Notes: a model not told the origin generated them from the sequence alone. Positions 34,731 through 44,541 are shown, counted from the first letter of the stretch. The stretch: DNA of 64,000 nucleotides from Anaerococcus sp. Marseille-P3915 (GCF_900258475.1 NZ_LT984887.1:1430181-1494180); one strand, 5' to 3'. A program made the numbers and translations.

Positions 34731-34971
34731 GTTTTTTTCTAGATTTTACAATTCTTTTTGTTTATAAATAAAACTTTTAAAACGCTAGTAAAAAACCCTG
34801 CTAGTAAATATACCAGCTAGGTTTTACTTTTCAAGTCTATATACAAATATTTTTGATTTTTCATTTCCTTCTTTATATAATTGACTAATATGCTTATATT
34901 TTATATATGTCAATATTGCCAATATATTAATTCTATGTTAAGATTTAATTAACATACATAAGGAGGGAATT
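34731..34971. other. Divergent intergenic region
   Basis: Between the rpsJ promoter and the plus-strand flavoprotein gene. It holds an imperfect hairpin (34791-34825) with CTAGC arms and a T-run on the minus strand, although no minus gene lies upstream. The ATTAATTCTATGTTAAGATTTAATT stretch before the next start is AT-rich without a consensus promoter I would defend. Confidence 0.45.
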
Positions 34972-36906
34972 ATGAAAAACAAATTATTGTTATTGCTTTT
35001 GAGTGCTTCAATTTTAACAGCTTGTCAGAATGACGATGTTAACAAAAAAGAAGAAGTTAATAGCGAAGAGAAGAGCGAAGATAAGTCTCAAGATACTTCC
35101 GAACAAAAAGAAAAAACATCCGATATTGCCTACAAAGAAGGCGAATATAAGGCTGTTGCCACAGGTGTTGACGGTGATGTTGAAGTCATTGTTAAACTTG
35201 GCAAGGATAAGATAGAATCAGTTGAAATTGGCGAGGAAAATGAAACAAGTGGTATTTGCGAAGCTGTCTACGATACCATTCCTCAAGCTATTGTCGATAA
35301 CCAATCTCTAGCAATCGACAATGTTTCTGGTGCTACAATCACATCCGCAGCTGTAAAAACTGCCGCAGCTAAGGCTATTGAAGAAGGTTCATCAAAGGAA
35401 GTTGTTGATGCCCTTAAAAAAGTCGAAGTACCTGTCGATGTAAAAGATGAAGAACTTGACTACGACGTAGTTGTAGCGGGTGGCGGTTTTAGTGGTATTG
35501 TATCTGCTTACAGGGCTGCTAGCGATGGTGCAAAAGTAGCACTTATCGAAAAAAACGGTCTTCTAGGCGGTACATCAATCACAGCTAGTGGTAATATGCT
35601 TGCCGCTCCAACAGAAGCTGACAAGGAAACAATGAAAACAGGCTGGCTAAACAGGTCTTGGTCCCAAAATCTAAACCCAATCGACATGGAAATGCTCGAT
35701 GCCCTTATCGATGTTTCTCCAAAACTAATGCAAGTTTATGATGAAATCGGAGTTGATTACAGAACTGAACCTAGTGAAAAAGATGGGTCCATCACTGTAA
35801 AAATCAACCCAAATGAGAAATCAAAGAAAAACGCAGAAGCAATCACCATTCCGTCTAAAAAAGCAAATGCTAAGGGTGCACCAAACCTAATCGCAACCTT
35901 TGTTAAAAAACTAAATGATTTGGGAGTTGATATTTACCTAAATACTCCAGCTACAGAATTAATAAATGATGACGGAGTTATAAAGGGAGTAATTTCTGAT
36001 TCTAAGACTGGCAAGAAAACCTTCAACGCTGGCGCAGTAGTCCTTGCAACAGGCGACTATGCAAGAAATCCTGAAATGGACAAGGAATACAACAAGAGGG
36101 GTGCTGGTGAATATTCTGCATCTGCTATTGGAAACACCGGTGACGGCCACAAACTTGCCCTAGAAGCAGGAGCTGTTATGAATCCATTCCAAGAATCTAT
36201 GTCAGGCGTATTTAATGCCAACCCACACGACTACCCAATGGTAGGCGATCCTACAAATGGTTATCCATTTGAAGCCATCCTTCTTAATATGGAAGGCAAG
36301 AGAGTATTCAAGGAAGACGGCGGATCCCACCCACAAAAATTTGAATTCGTAAGAGAAGACGGACCAAATACAGCTTGGGCAATCATGGATAGCGAAATCG
36401 CTCCAAACCTTCCTCACTTGGAAGAATACCTAGAAAAAACTGCCAACAATGACAAAATTATCAGAGTTTACAAGGCAGATACTATCGAAGAATTAGCTAA
36501 GCTAATGGAACTTGACCCAGAAGTAGTCAAGGGTGAAGTAGACAGATATAACGAACTAGCCAAGGCTGGCGAAGATACAGACTTCGGCAAAGACCCTAAA
36601 TTCCTTAAAGAATTTAAGGCAGAAGGTCCTTACTACGCAGCTTTGATGTATGATGGAACCCGTGGTGTATACGGCGGAATTAAAACTTCTCCAAGGGCTG
36701 AAGTTGTTGACAAAGACGGGAATCCAATACCTGGCCTTTATGCATCAGGTGTAATCTCATCAGGCCAATTCTTTGGCGACTTCTACCCAGGTAGACAAGC
36801 CATAGGTGTAGCTGGCTATATGGGTTATATAGCAGGCGAAAACGCAAGTGCCTTTGCAGATGAAAGTGTGACAAATGATTTTGCAGGTAAAAGCGATAAA
36901 AAATAA
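34972..36906 (+). CDS. Flavin-dependent fumarate reductase-like lipoprotein (FMN-bind + FAD_binding_2)
   Basis: 644 aa. A lipoprotein signal peptide with lipobox LTAC (Cys about 18) leads to an acidic Ser/Glu linker. An FMN_bind domain (about 55-140) carries DNVSGATIT, the ApbE-type flavinylation site with the acceptor Thr. A flavoprotein domain (about 160-635) has the FAD Rossmann motif DVVVAGGGFSGI and a GLYASG/YPGRQAIG end. This resembles urocanate/fumarate/cinnamate-type extracellular reductases that use a surface electron chain. The actual acceptor cannot be read from sequence. Ribosome site AAGGAGGGAA; monocistronic with a terminator. Confidence 0.88.
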   Translation: MKNKLLLLLLSASILTACQNDDVNKKEEVNSEEKSEDKSQDTSEQKEKTSDIAYKEGEYKAVATGVDGDVEVIVKLGKDKIESVEIGEENETSGICEAVYDTIPQAIVDNQSLAIDNVSGATITSAAVKTAAAKAIEEGSSKEVVDALKKVEVPVDVKDEELDYDVVVAGGGFSGIVSAYRAASDGAKVALIEKNGLLGGTSITASGNMLAAPTEADKETMKTGWLNRSWSQNLNPIDMEMLDALIDVSPKLMQVYDEIGVDYRTEPSEKDGSITVKINPNEKSKKNAEAITIPSKKANAKGAPNLIATFVKKLNDLGVDIYLNTPATELINDDGVIKGVISDSKTGKKTFNAGAVVLATGDYARNPEMDKEYNKRGAGEYSASAIGNTGDGHKLALEAGAVMNPFQESMSGVFNANPHDYPMVGDPTNGYPFEAILLNMEGKRVFKEDGGSHPQKFEFVREDGPNTAWAIMDSEIAPNLPHLEEYLEKTANNDKIIRVYKADTIEELAKLMELDPEVVKGEVDRYNELAKAGEDTDFGKDPKFLKEFKAEGPYYAALMYDGTRGVYGGIKTSPRAEVVDKDGNPIPGLYASGVISSGQFFGDFYPGRQAIGVAGYMGYIAGENASAFADESVTNDFAGKSDKK

Positions 36907-36921
36907 ATAAATCTCAATAAA

Positions 36922-36958
36922 AAATTACCCTCCGGCTTATAAAGCTCGGAGGGTTTTT
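36922..36958. terminator. Bidirectional terminator between the flavoprotein and kdgT genes
   Basis: CCCTCCG / CGGAGGG stem with inner GCTT/AAGC pairing, A-run before and T5 after. It can serve both convergent units. Confidence 0.85.
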
Positions 36959-37024
36959 AATGTTTTGAAAAATATTAAATTGCGCTAAAAAAATTCTATC
37001 TTCATATATATTTTTTCATCAAAA

Positions 37025-37960
37025 TTACTTAGCCTTTCGAATCTTAAGCCAAAAGCTTGCCGCAAGAGGCACTAAAATAGAACTAACAATTACGACAGTT
37101 CCCAATTGGGCTGCTGCAAGGCTCTCATAAGCCTGCCATGATGGATCAAGTTCTGCTACAAGAGCAGGCACTATTACAGAATTACCCGCAGCTGTATATA
37201 TTGCAATCGCTGCCCAGCCTGGTCTTTTGTTTATAAATATATCAAGAGGCAGACTAATCACAAAGGCTGCTCCAATTGTAAGAAGACTTAAGATAAAACC
37301 ACCAGCCCCTCCCCTTAGGATTGTAGATAGATTTATCCCACAACCTATGGCAAAGCCCAAAAAGGGCATGATATATTTTTGGGTCCCTGCGAGGAATTCA
37401 CAAAAGCCTTGGTCAATATTTCCCAAAAAGATTCCTAAAAGAATAGGCATAGCCAAGTCTAAAATTGATGTAGGGGTAATATCTGCTATTCCAAGCATTG
37501 AAAGGGTAAAATAGGTAAATATTGGCACAGAAATAATGGCAGTTATGGCTGCGCTTGCTATATCGTATTCATCACCATAATCACCGCTTATGCCTATAAA
37601 AATAGAATTATTTTGATTTGAAATTGCAGCAATAAAGGCAAGAGCCGATATACCGAAAATCCCATTTCTGCCAAAGGCTTTAAAAAATATATAGCCCAGG
37701 GCAATTGATGTAAGCCACTTAGATAAAAGTAATACTAGGCCCCTGTGAAGGGCTTTTTTAAGCCTTGCTAGGGTAAGTTGGCTGCCTACAGCAAGGAGGG
37801 TTATATCAATGATTGCATTTAGGCCATCAGGGCTTGCTATAGCCTTAGTCATCGGTCCAAGGTCAAATACACTTGGAGCTAGACTATTTATAAGAGCTCC
37901 CACAAATAAAGGGACAATTATAGTAGCCGCTGGAATTTTTTTGAAAAATTTACTTAACAT
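37025..37960 (-). CDS. KdgT-type 2-keto-3-deoxygluconate permease homologue
   Basis: 311 aa, about ten membrane helices. Begins KKIPAATIIVPLFVGALIN and contains NQNNSIFIGISGDYGDEYD and the late AAGNSVIVPALVAELDPSW motif typical of the family. It is the second permease of the operon, about 40 percent similar by eye to the one at 38460. A gluconate-derivative substrate is not certain: no KDG kinase or aldolase is nearby. Last gene of the operon, 20 nt after the GNAT gene. Confidence 0.85.
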   Translation of the reverse strand: MLSKFFKKIPAATIIVPLFVGALINSLAPSVFDLGPMTKAIASPDGLNAIIDITLLAVGSQLTLARLKKALHRGLVLLLSKWLTSIALGYIFFKAFGRNGIFGISALAFIAAISNQNNSIFIGISGDYGDEYDIASAAITAIISVPIFTYFTLSMLGIADITPTSILDLAMPILLGIFLGNIDQGFCEFLAGTQKYIMPFLGFAIGCGINLSTILRGGAGGFILSLLTIGAAFVISLPLDIFINKRPGWAAIAIYTAAGNSVIVPALVAELDPSWQAYESLAAAQLGTVVIVSSILVPLAASFWLKIRKAK

Positions 37961-37980
37961 ATTTTATCCTTACTAATCTC

Positions 37981-38451
37981 TTAGTCCCCAAGATACTTTA
38001 TATAGATCTGGCAAGGGTTCCATTCATCCCAAAGGGTCGGAAAGACCTCCAGCTCTTTATAGCCGATAGCCTTATAAAAATTATTGGTGATATCATATTC
38101 TTCATAGTGGCCTGACTGGACTGTTTTGACTTGTGAATATAAGTTGCCAAGGGATTTGGCAAGAATTTCATATTTTTCATTTAAAACCCTTCCTGCGCCT
38201 TGGCGGTGAAAGGCCTTCTTTATGCCCATGACAAAAATTTCTGAAGAGTCTTGGCTTGTCGCATTTAAGACAATAAAGCCAACTGGATTTCCTTCATAGA
38301 AGGCTGCCAAAAAGGGCTTATCTTGAGAATCTCTTATATAGGCTTCAGTACTTTCAGCAAGTCCAAACCATTCTGGCAAATCATTTAAAATATCTCTAAC
38401 TATCTCTTCTTTTTCTTTCTTATCTTTTATTTCCTTAACATTAAATTCCAT
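37981..38451 (-). CDS. GNAT family N-acetyltransferase
   Basis: 156 aa. GNAT fold with EIFVMGIKKAFHRQGAGRVLNEKYE, in which Q-G-A-G forms the acetyl-CoA pyrophosphate loop, and the later ITNNFYKAIGYKELEVFP motif. The substrate is unknown. It lies between two KdgT-type permease genes (8 nt and 20 nt gaps), suggesting a role in modifying the transported compound. Confidence 0.85.
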   Translation of the reverse strand: MEFNVKEIKDKKEKEEIVRDILNDLPEWFGLAESTEAYIRDSQDKPFLAAFYEGNPVGFIVLNATSQDSSEIFVMGIKKAFHRQGAGRVLNEKYEILAKSLGNLYSQVKTVQSGHYEEYDITNNFYKAIGYKELEVFPTLWDEWNPCQIYIKYLGD

Positions 38452-38459
38452 CTTGTCTC

Positions 38460-39389
38460 CTACTTATTTTTAAATCTCTTAGCCCAAAAATCTGTAATTA
38501 TGGGTGTGAGAATAATTGTAACTACAACAGAAGCTGCGACTTGGGCTGTGGCAAGACCTACAAAGGCTTGCCAGGTCGGGTCAATTTCTGCAATCATGGC
38601 AGGAACAGCCACTGCATTGGCCCCAGTTGTAGCAAGGGCCCAGCCAGCATGGCCTGGTCTTTTGTTAATCTTCATATCAGCAAAGACTGTAAAAGAGCCC
38701 ACTATAGCAATTACAATGAAGGCGAGGATTAGCCCTGAAAAGCCGGCTCTATAGACATTTCTAAGGTCAATTGCTGACCCCATGGAAAAACCTAAGAAGG
38801 GAATAATCATCTTTTGACTTGTAGAAAAAATCTCCCTAGACCCCTTTATGAAATGTCCAATAAATATCCCCAAAATCACAGGCATGGCAGAATCTAAGAT
38901 TGACAAAAATGGAATATTAGCAAGACCTCCCATGCCAAGAACTAGCATAGCGAGCATAGGACCTGTTATAAGGGATCCAAAGCCTGCCAAGGCCTGGTCA
39001 ATCCTATCCCCATAATTTATATTTAGGCTGATAAAGACGGAGTTATTGTGGTTTAAAACCCCGCAGGCAAGGGCCAAAAGTGATAGACCAAAAACCCCTT
39101 CCCTGCCAAAAAGCTTTGAAATACCAAAGACAAGGATAAGTCCCATAGAAATCCTTGCTAGGGAAATAACACCAGCCCTCTTTATAACTTCGCCAATATT
39201 TGAAAAATCTATCTGAGAACCAGCCGCCATAAGGTTAAGGGCCATGAGGACCTTGACAGACCCATTTGAAAATAGGGCCTGGCTAAATTCTCCAAATCCA
39301 ATCCCATCAGGAAAAGACGTATGAATAAGGGCCGCAAGCAAGAGGGGCACCATCATATTTCCCGCAGGAATTTTTTTAATAAAATCCAT
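38460..39389 (-). CDS. KdgT-type permease homologue, first copy
   Basis: 309 aa from ATG 39389 (AAAGGAGATTTT before it). FIKKIPAGNMMVPLLLAALIH, LNHNNSVFISLNINYGDR and TGANAVAVPAMIAEIDPTW match the 2-keto-3-deoxygluconate permease family. It lies 82 nt after the C-S lyase gene. Two paralogues in one operon suggest either two related substrates or a heteromeric carrier. Confidence 0.85.
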   Translation of the reverse strand: MDFIKKIPAGNMMVPLLLAALIHTSFPDGIGFGEFSQALFSNGSVKVLMALNLMAAGSQIDFSNIGEVIKRAGVISLARISMGLILVFGISKLFGREGVFGLSLLALACGVLNHNNSVFISLNINYGDRIDQALAGFGSLITGPMLAMLVLGMGGLANIPFLSILDSAMPVILGIFIGHFIKGSREIFSTSQKMIIPFLGFSMGSAIDLRNVYRAGFSGLILAFIVIAIVGSFTVFADMKINKRPGHAGWALATTGANAVAVPAMIAEIDPTWQAFVGLATAQVAASVVVTIILTPIITDFWAKRFKNK

Positions 39390-39471
39390 AAAATCTCCTT
39401 TATAAGACTTTACCATTCTTAAAAGCCAAAGTAGAAATCCCCCGATTTTTTTATAAATCAGGGGATAAATC

Positions 39472-40680
39472 TCATTTGATCACATATTTTTTAAGTCTAT
39501 CAAAGGCTTCCTTAACCTTGGCATGAGGCAAGGCTAGATTCATCCTTATAGAATATTTGCCGTGGAAAGGCCTGCCATCTTGCCAAGCTACTCCCACATC
39601 CCAGCCAGCTTTTAAGATATGACCGATATCCACTCCCTTATCCTTGCAATATTTTTCAAAGTCAACAAAGAGCATATAGGTGCCTTCTGGTTTAAAGACT
39701 TCTACTCCAGCAAAATTATCCCTTATAAAGTCACAAGCATAATTCACATTCTCACCTATAGTTTTATTAAGCTCGTCAGTCCATTCATGACCTGTCTTAG
39801 AATAGGCGCCAATTAGGGCGTGCATGGATAAGACATTCATGGAATTGTAGTGGGAAAGAGAGGCTTCCTTATTTATCCTATTTCTTATATATTCATTGTA
39901 GATAATATGGTAAGATCCTACAAGACCTGCAAGGTTAAAGGTCTTGCTTGGAGCGTAGAGAGCCACGGTATTTTCGTGGGCATAGGTACTTACTGACTGG
40001 GTTGGGATTTGCTTGTGACCAAAAAGAATTATATCTGACCATATTTCATCAGAAATAATCTTTACCTGGTGGCTTTCAAAAATATCGATAGCCTTTTTCA
40101 ATTCTTCCCTTGTCCAAACCCTGCCTGTTGGGTTGTGAGGGTTGCAGATGATGGCTGTAGTAATTTTTTGGTCAATTATTTTTCTTTCCATATCCTCATA
40201 ATCCATGACCCATTTTCCATCCTCATCCTTTATTAGGTCTGAATGGATGATGTGGTAGCCATTATTAGCCAGAGAATTTGTAAAGCCAATGTAGGTAGGA
40301 GAATGAACCAGAACCTTATCTCCTCTGGAGCAAAAGACATTTAGGGCTGATATAAGACCGCCCAAGACCCCATTTTCATAGCCGATGTCTTCTTTTTTGA
40401 TATCATAAATTCCCTTTCTCTCCTTGTGCCAAGAGATGATTGCCTTATAATATTCATCTGTCGCCATAAAATAGCCAAAGGCTGGATGATTTACCCTATT
40501 TATGATGGCTTCTTGGATGGAAGGTGCTGTTGGGAAATTCATATCAGCAACCCACATAGGAATGACTTCAAAGCCTTCCTTTGGCCTATCAGGACTCATA
40601 CCAGGCATAAGACCAAGCCCATCGACAGCTATAGCATCCATCCCATGCCTTTCAAGCATCTGGTCAAAGTTAAATTTCAT
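39472..40680 (-). CDS. MalY/PatB-type PLP-dependent C-S lyase / aminotransferase
   Basis: 402 aa from ATG 40680, behind a strong GAGGAGGAGATT site. Fold type I enzyme: substrate loop IPMWVADMNFPTAP, NPHNPTGRVW, and the PLP Lys in YAPSKTFNLAGL. PatB/MalY enzymes cleave cystathionine-type or cysteine-S-conjugate C-S bonds. First gene of the operon with two permeases and a GNAT, which suggests uptake, acetyl-group handling and cleavage of a sulfur-containing conjugate (inference). Confidence 0.88.
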   Translation of the reverse strand: MKFNFDQMLERHGMDAIAVDGLGLMPGMSPDRPKEGFEVIPMWVADMNFPTAPSIQEAIINRVNHPAFGYFMATDEYYKAIISWHKERKGIYDIKKEDIGYENGVLGGLISALNVFCSRGDKVLVHSPTYIGFTNSLANNGYHIIHSDLIKDEDGKWVMDYEDMERKIIDQKITTAIICNPHNPTGRVWTREELKKAIDIFESHQVKIISDEIWSDIILFGHKQIPTQSVSTYAHENTVALYAPSKTFNLAGLVGSYHIIYNEYIRNRINKEASLSHYNSMNVLSMHALIGAYSKTGHEWTDELNKTIGENVNYACDFIRDNFAGVEVFKPEGTYMLFVDFEKYCKDKGVDIGHILKAGWDVGVAWQDGRPFHGKYSIRMNLALPHAKVKEAFDRLKKYVIK

Positions 40681-40756
40681 AATCTCCTCCTCGTTTAATT
40701 CTTTTATATGTCTTATTTTCATTATACTCATTTTGCTTTAGGAAAATAAGGCATAA

Positions 40757-40784
40757 AAAATCAACCCCCTGAGGAGTTGATTTT
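40757..40784 (-). terminator. Terminator of the giant wall protein gene
   Basis: AAAATCAAC / GTTGATTTT stem 7 nt beyond the stop at 40791, T-rich on the minus strand. Confidence 0.8.
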
Positions 40785-40790
40785 TAAGCT

Positions 40791-43700
40791 TTAATATTCT
40801 TTTTTCTTCTTGCTTGCCTTTAGGCCTGCCATAGAAGCTGCTGCTAGGATTGCATAGATTGATAGGCCTGGTACACCTGTTTTTGGTGCTGATAATGGGT
40901 TATTTTTAGCTTTTTTTCCAGCTACTACATCACCCATAGCTACTCCACCTTTTGCCTTTTCATCCTTCTTGGCTTCTTTTTCTTCTTGGTCTGTATCTTT
41001 GCTAGCTTCTTTGTCGGCTTCTTTTTCTTTGGCTTCTTCTTTTTTAGATTCTTCAGCCTTGTTTTCTTTGTTTTCTTTGTTTTCTTTGTTTTCCTTCTTG
41101 TCTTTCTTCTCAACTGTAGCTGCATAAGAGTTAGAAGAGAAGAAATACCATGGATAGGTCATTCTTTCTTGGGCTAGGAAAGATTCGTAGAGAGCCTTGG
41201 CCTCTAGATAAGCCTTGTAAGCTAAGTCATAGGCTTCTTTGGCCTTATTGTAATCAGCTGCAACTAGTTTGAAATTATTTTCAGCAGCTTTCTGTGCCTC
41301 TCCTAGAGGTTTAATCTTATCATTAAGGGCCTTGTAAGTTGCAAGCATGGCCTTAAATAAAGGATTTTCCTCTAAAGTATTGTGGTTTTTAGCATCTAGC
41401 TTGGCTGCTTCTTTGTTAGCTTCTTCTGCCTTAGCTAGTTTTTCTTTAAGGTCTGCTAACTTTTTATTTAGTTTTTCCTTAGCTTCTTGAGCTTGCTTTA
41501 AGTCTTCTTGAGAATTTGCTAGGTTTTCTTCAGCTTGGTCAAGGGCTTTAAGGGCTGCCACATAGGCCTTATTCTTATCTGTCAATGCATCAAGGGCTTT
41601 TTGAGCATCATCTTTTGCCTTTTGACTTGCTGCTAGCTTAGCCTTGCTTGCCTTAAGATTTTCTTCTGTGCTTGCTAGGATATTATTCTTTGCTTCTAAT
41701 TCTGCCTTAGTTTCTTCGATTTGTTTTTGTAAATCATCTAGCTTTGCCTTATCCTCTTTACTTTGGCTAGTTTTAGCTTCTAAGTCTTTATTCTTTTGAC
41801 CTAGGCTTTGGTTAAGGTCAGATAGGGTAGATTTTTGCTTATTAAATTCAGCTTGGGCCTTATCTTTAGCTGCTTGTTTCTTATCTAAATCTGCCTTAGC
41901 TTCATCTAGTTCTTTATTTGCAGCATCTAGTTGAGTTTCAATACCTGCTATATCTTGTTTTAAAGCTTTAATTGCTTGGGCATTTTGATCATTTTTAATT
42001 AAATCAGCAATTTTCTTATTGGTTTTATCTAAGGATGATTTTTTCGAATTTAAGGTATCGATTAAAGTTGAATTTGCCTCGTCTAAATCCAGAATTTGTT
42101 TTTTATTAGCTTCTTGGGTCGCCTTATCTTTATTTATAGATTCATTTCTAGTATTGATGGCATTATTTAGCTTTGTTATAGACTCATCAAGCTTAGCTAT
42201 TTCAGCTTCTTTAGCATCTACCTTCTCCTTGATACCTGCTAGTTGAGCTCTAAGATCAGCAAGTTTTTTCTTATCATCCTTGCTTATAGATTTATTACCT
42301 TCCATGACATCTTTTAGGTCTTGGTAGTATTCTAAAAATCTTCTTTTGTATTCTTCTACTGAGTACCTTTTACCTTTCGAAAAAGAATCTCCATTTAACA
42401 CTAAAGATTCTACCCAAGGATATTCGCCACCGCTTCTACGAGCATAACCCATATCAACATTGTCATATTTTTCATATATACCATACCAAGCATCATCAAC
42501 CATATTTAGATAGTGACCGATTTGTGGATCCTCAAATTTTAGGTCTTTTTTGTGGGTGCCGATATACTCATTCATTTGGTTTACATTAGTAAGACCCAGG
42601 CTTCTTAAATGGTCGAAAACTTTCTTTTCAGAATCCCACCATGCTTTTATAGCTTCATCTACGCTATAGTCATATTGCCAATTTAGGTTTTCAAATTGGC
42701 CATTCATGCTCGCATGCTCTATATGAAATGCAGAGAAGTTGGCATTAGCTTGAGCGCTAGCCATAGCATAATCTGTTACTCCCAATTCTTTTAATTCTCT
42801 ACCACCTATACCTTTAGCTGTCTGTCTTTTATTATTAATGGCATCAAGGTCCATGATTGATTGGAGCATATTATCCAAGTGTCTAGAGTCATCTTTAGAA
42901 ATGTAGTCTACTTGGTTTCGTCTTAAATATTCGTCTTTAATAGGTGAATTACTATTCCTGCTGCTAACCCCTTTAAAAACATCGTTCACTTTACCTACAC
43001 CCATAGCATCAAAGAAGCCCACAGAGCCCTTATTCCATTGCTCTTGGGCTTTTGCTTTTTCTTCATGGCTTGGTGTTTTTTTAGTTGCCGCGACCGCTTC
43101 ATCAAGAGCTTTTTGTACTTTTTCTTGGTCTTCTTTTAATTTTGCAAGCTCTGTTTGGGCTGTCTTTTTCTTTTCTGCTAGTTCATTCTTTTCTTGCTCT
43201 GCAGCCTTGTTTGCATTTTTGTTATTATTAATTTTTTCCTCGAGGGCTTGATTATTTTTCTTTAACTCTTCTATGATAGTTGTGTTGTCAGCTATTTTCT
43301 TATTTGTTTCTTCTATCTCTTTTTCAAGCCTAGTTTTTTCTTTTCGGGCTTCTTCTAGGGCCTTGTTATTGGCAGCACTTTCTGCTAAGCGTTTATTTAA
43401 TCTGTCATTTAGATTTTTTAGGGTAGTTTCTAAATCCTCTTTAGCCTTTTGTTTTTTATTTTGATTAGATTTAGCAACTTCTAGGTCATTTTCCTTATTT
43501 GTTAGGTCTTGTGAAAGACTTTCTAGGTCGATTGCATTTATTTTTTCTTCTGTTTCTGCTATTTCCTTTTTTAAATTTTCTATATTGGCTAAGTTTTCTT
43601 GATTGGCTTTATTTAAATCATTATAAGACTTTTCTACTTGATTTTTCTTTGCTTGAGCTTTTTGGACTTCTTCCTTATCTTTTCCAAGCTTATCTTCTAT

Positions 43701-44300
43701 CTCTTGTGTAGCTTTCTTATCTTCTTCTAATTTAGCCTTGGCTGCATCTAGGTTTTTTGTGGCTTCTGTAATTTGATTTCCTAGTTCAGGATTGGCCTTG
43801 TTTAGTTCTTCGACTTTTTTCTCTGCTTCTTCGACCTTGGTTTCATTATTTGCTAAATCGTTCTTAGCTTTTGTTTCTTTTTCTTCAGCTTCTTTTATCT
43901 CAGCCTCAGTTTTCCCTATATTTTCTTTGCTTTTATCGACTTGGGCTTGATTTTCCTTTTTTTCCTCAGCTACCTTGTCTGATATTTGTTTTTGAGTATC
44001 ATCTATTTGTTTTTGATTATCATCCACTGCCTTTTGGGCTTGGTCTAGTTCTGATTTTGCCTTGTCATAAGGTTCTTTCTTTTCGTTTAGATTTTTCTCT
44101 TCCTTGGCAAGGTCTGCTTCTTTGGCATCTAAATTTGCTTTTGCTTTTTCTTTAGTATCAATTACTTCTTCTTTAGTCTTTCCGTTTGCTTGCTTATCGT
44201 TAGCTTGATTGCTTTCTTCTGCGTAGGCTGTATTTGGTAGTATTGCACCAATTGAAAGGGCCATTAATAAAACAATATTTTTAAAATTTTTATTCTTCAT
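40791..44300 (-). CDS. Giant wall-anchored coiled-coil protein with central CAP-like domain
   Basis: 1169 aa from ATG 44300 (MKNKNFKNIV); an ATG 15 nt earlier is almost on top of GGAGG. Order: signal peptide (1-27), coiled coil rich in Lys/Glu/Ala (about 30-425), CAP-like domain (about 440-650; TDYAMASAQANANFS, NWQYDYSVDEAIKAWWDSE, IGHYLNMVDDAWYG), second coiled coil (about 660-1060), KENKENKEN repeats, and a C-terminal sorting signal (SAPKTG, hydrophobic helix, KKKKEY). The CAP part is paralogous to the 382-aa protein at 18875. It may be an extended rod exposing or spacing the CAP domain on the surface. The sorting motif is not canonical LPxTG. Confidence 0.82.
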   Translation of the reverse strand: MKNKNFKNIVLLMALSIGAILPNTAYAEESNQANDKQANGKTKEEVIDTKEKAKANLDAKEADLAKEEKNLNEKKEPYDKAKSELDQAQKAVDDNQKQIDDTQKQISDKVAEEKKENQAQVDKSKENIGKTEAEIKEAEEKETKAKNDLANNETKVEEAEKKVEELNKANPELGNQITEATKNLDAAKAKLEEDKKATQEIEDKLGKDKEEVQKAQAKKNQVEKSYNDLNKANQENLANIENLKKEIAETEEKINAIDLESLSQDLTNKENDLEVAKSNQNKKQKAKEDLETTLKNLNDRLNKRLAESAANNKALEEARKEKTRLEKEIEETNKKIADNTTIIEELKKNNQALEEKINNNKNANKAAEQEKNELAEKKKTAQTELAKLKEDQEKVQKALDEAVAATKKTPSHEEKAKAQEQWNKGSVGFFDAMGVGKVNDVFKGVSSRNSNSPIKDEYLRRNQVDYISKDDSRHLDNMLQSIMDLDAINNKRQTAKGIGGRELKELGVTDYAMASAQANANFSAFHIEHASMNGQFENLNWQYDYSVDEAIKAWWDSEKKVFDHLRSLGLTNVNQMNEYIGTHKKDLKFEDPQIGHYLNMVDDAWYGIYEKYDNVDMGYARRSGGEYPWVESLVLNGDSFSKGKRYSVEEYKRRFLEYYQDLKDVMEGNKSISKDDKKKLADLRAQLAGIKEKVDAKEAEIAKLDESITKLNNAINTRNESINKDKATQEANKKQILDLDEANSTLIDTLNSKKSSLDKTNKKIADLIKNDQNAQAIKALKQDIAGIETQLDAANKELDEAKADLDKKQAAKDKAQAEFNKQKSTLSDLNQSLGQKNKDLEAKTSQSKEDKAKLDDLQKQIEETKAELEAKNNILASTEENLKASKAKLAASQKAKDDAQKALDALTDKNKAYVAALKALDQAEENLANSQEDLKQAQEAKEKLNKKLADLKEKLAKAEEANKEAAKLDAKNHNTLEENPLFKAMLATYKALNDKIKPLGEAQKAAENNFKLVAADYNKAKEAYDLAYKAYLEAKALYESFLAQERMTYPWYFFSSNSYAATVEKKDKKENKENKENKENKAEESKKEEAKEKEADKEASKDTDQEEKEAKKDEKAKGGVAMGDVVAGKKAKNNPLSAPKTGVPGLSIYAILAAASMAGLKASKKKKEY

Positions 44301-44336
44301 AATGTGCGCAGGCATCCTCCTTGTCTATTTTATATT

Positions 44337-44345
44337 ATTATATCA
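44337..44345 (-). promoter_or_regulatory. Extended -10 of the giant wall protein gene
   Basis: Minus-strand TGATATAAT (TGnTATAAT) 37-45 nt before the start; the -35 (CTTAAA at 17 bp) is poor, which an extended -10 tolerates. Confidence 0.55.
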
Positions 44346-44460
44346 TATATTTATTTATTTTTAAGCATTTTATCTATATTGTCTATCTTTTTAATATAAT
44401 GAAATAAAATAATTTATTTTTAACAATACTTTTTATATTCTTAAAATATACTTTTAACTA

Positions 44461-44489
44461 TTGCTTATAAATAGCCCTTGGAGTATAAT
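44461..44489 (+). promoter_or_regulatory. Promoter of the alcohol dehydrogenase gene
   Basis: TTGCTT (44461-44466), 17 bp, TATAAT (44484-44489). A CGGAGG ribosome site lies before the ATG at 44542. Confidence 0.8.
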
Positions 44490-44541
44490 GTTTGCAGATA
44501 GTTAGTTATTTAATTAACAAAATATAGAATCGGAGGAATTT

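Noticed and set aside
34791-34825. Terminator of an upstream minus-strand gene
   Set aside because: No minus-strand gene exists between it and the divergent flavoprotein gene; the stem is imperfect, so it is mentioned only as a hairpin.
40986-44155. Plus-strand ORFs opposite the giant wall protein gene
   Set aside because: Low-complexity shadows of the coiled-coil coding sequence.
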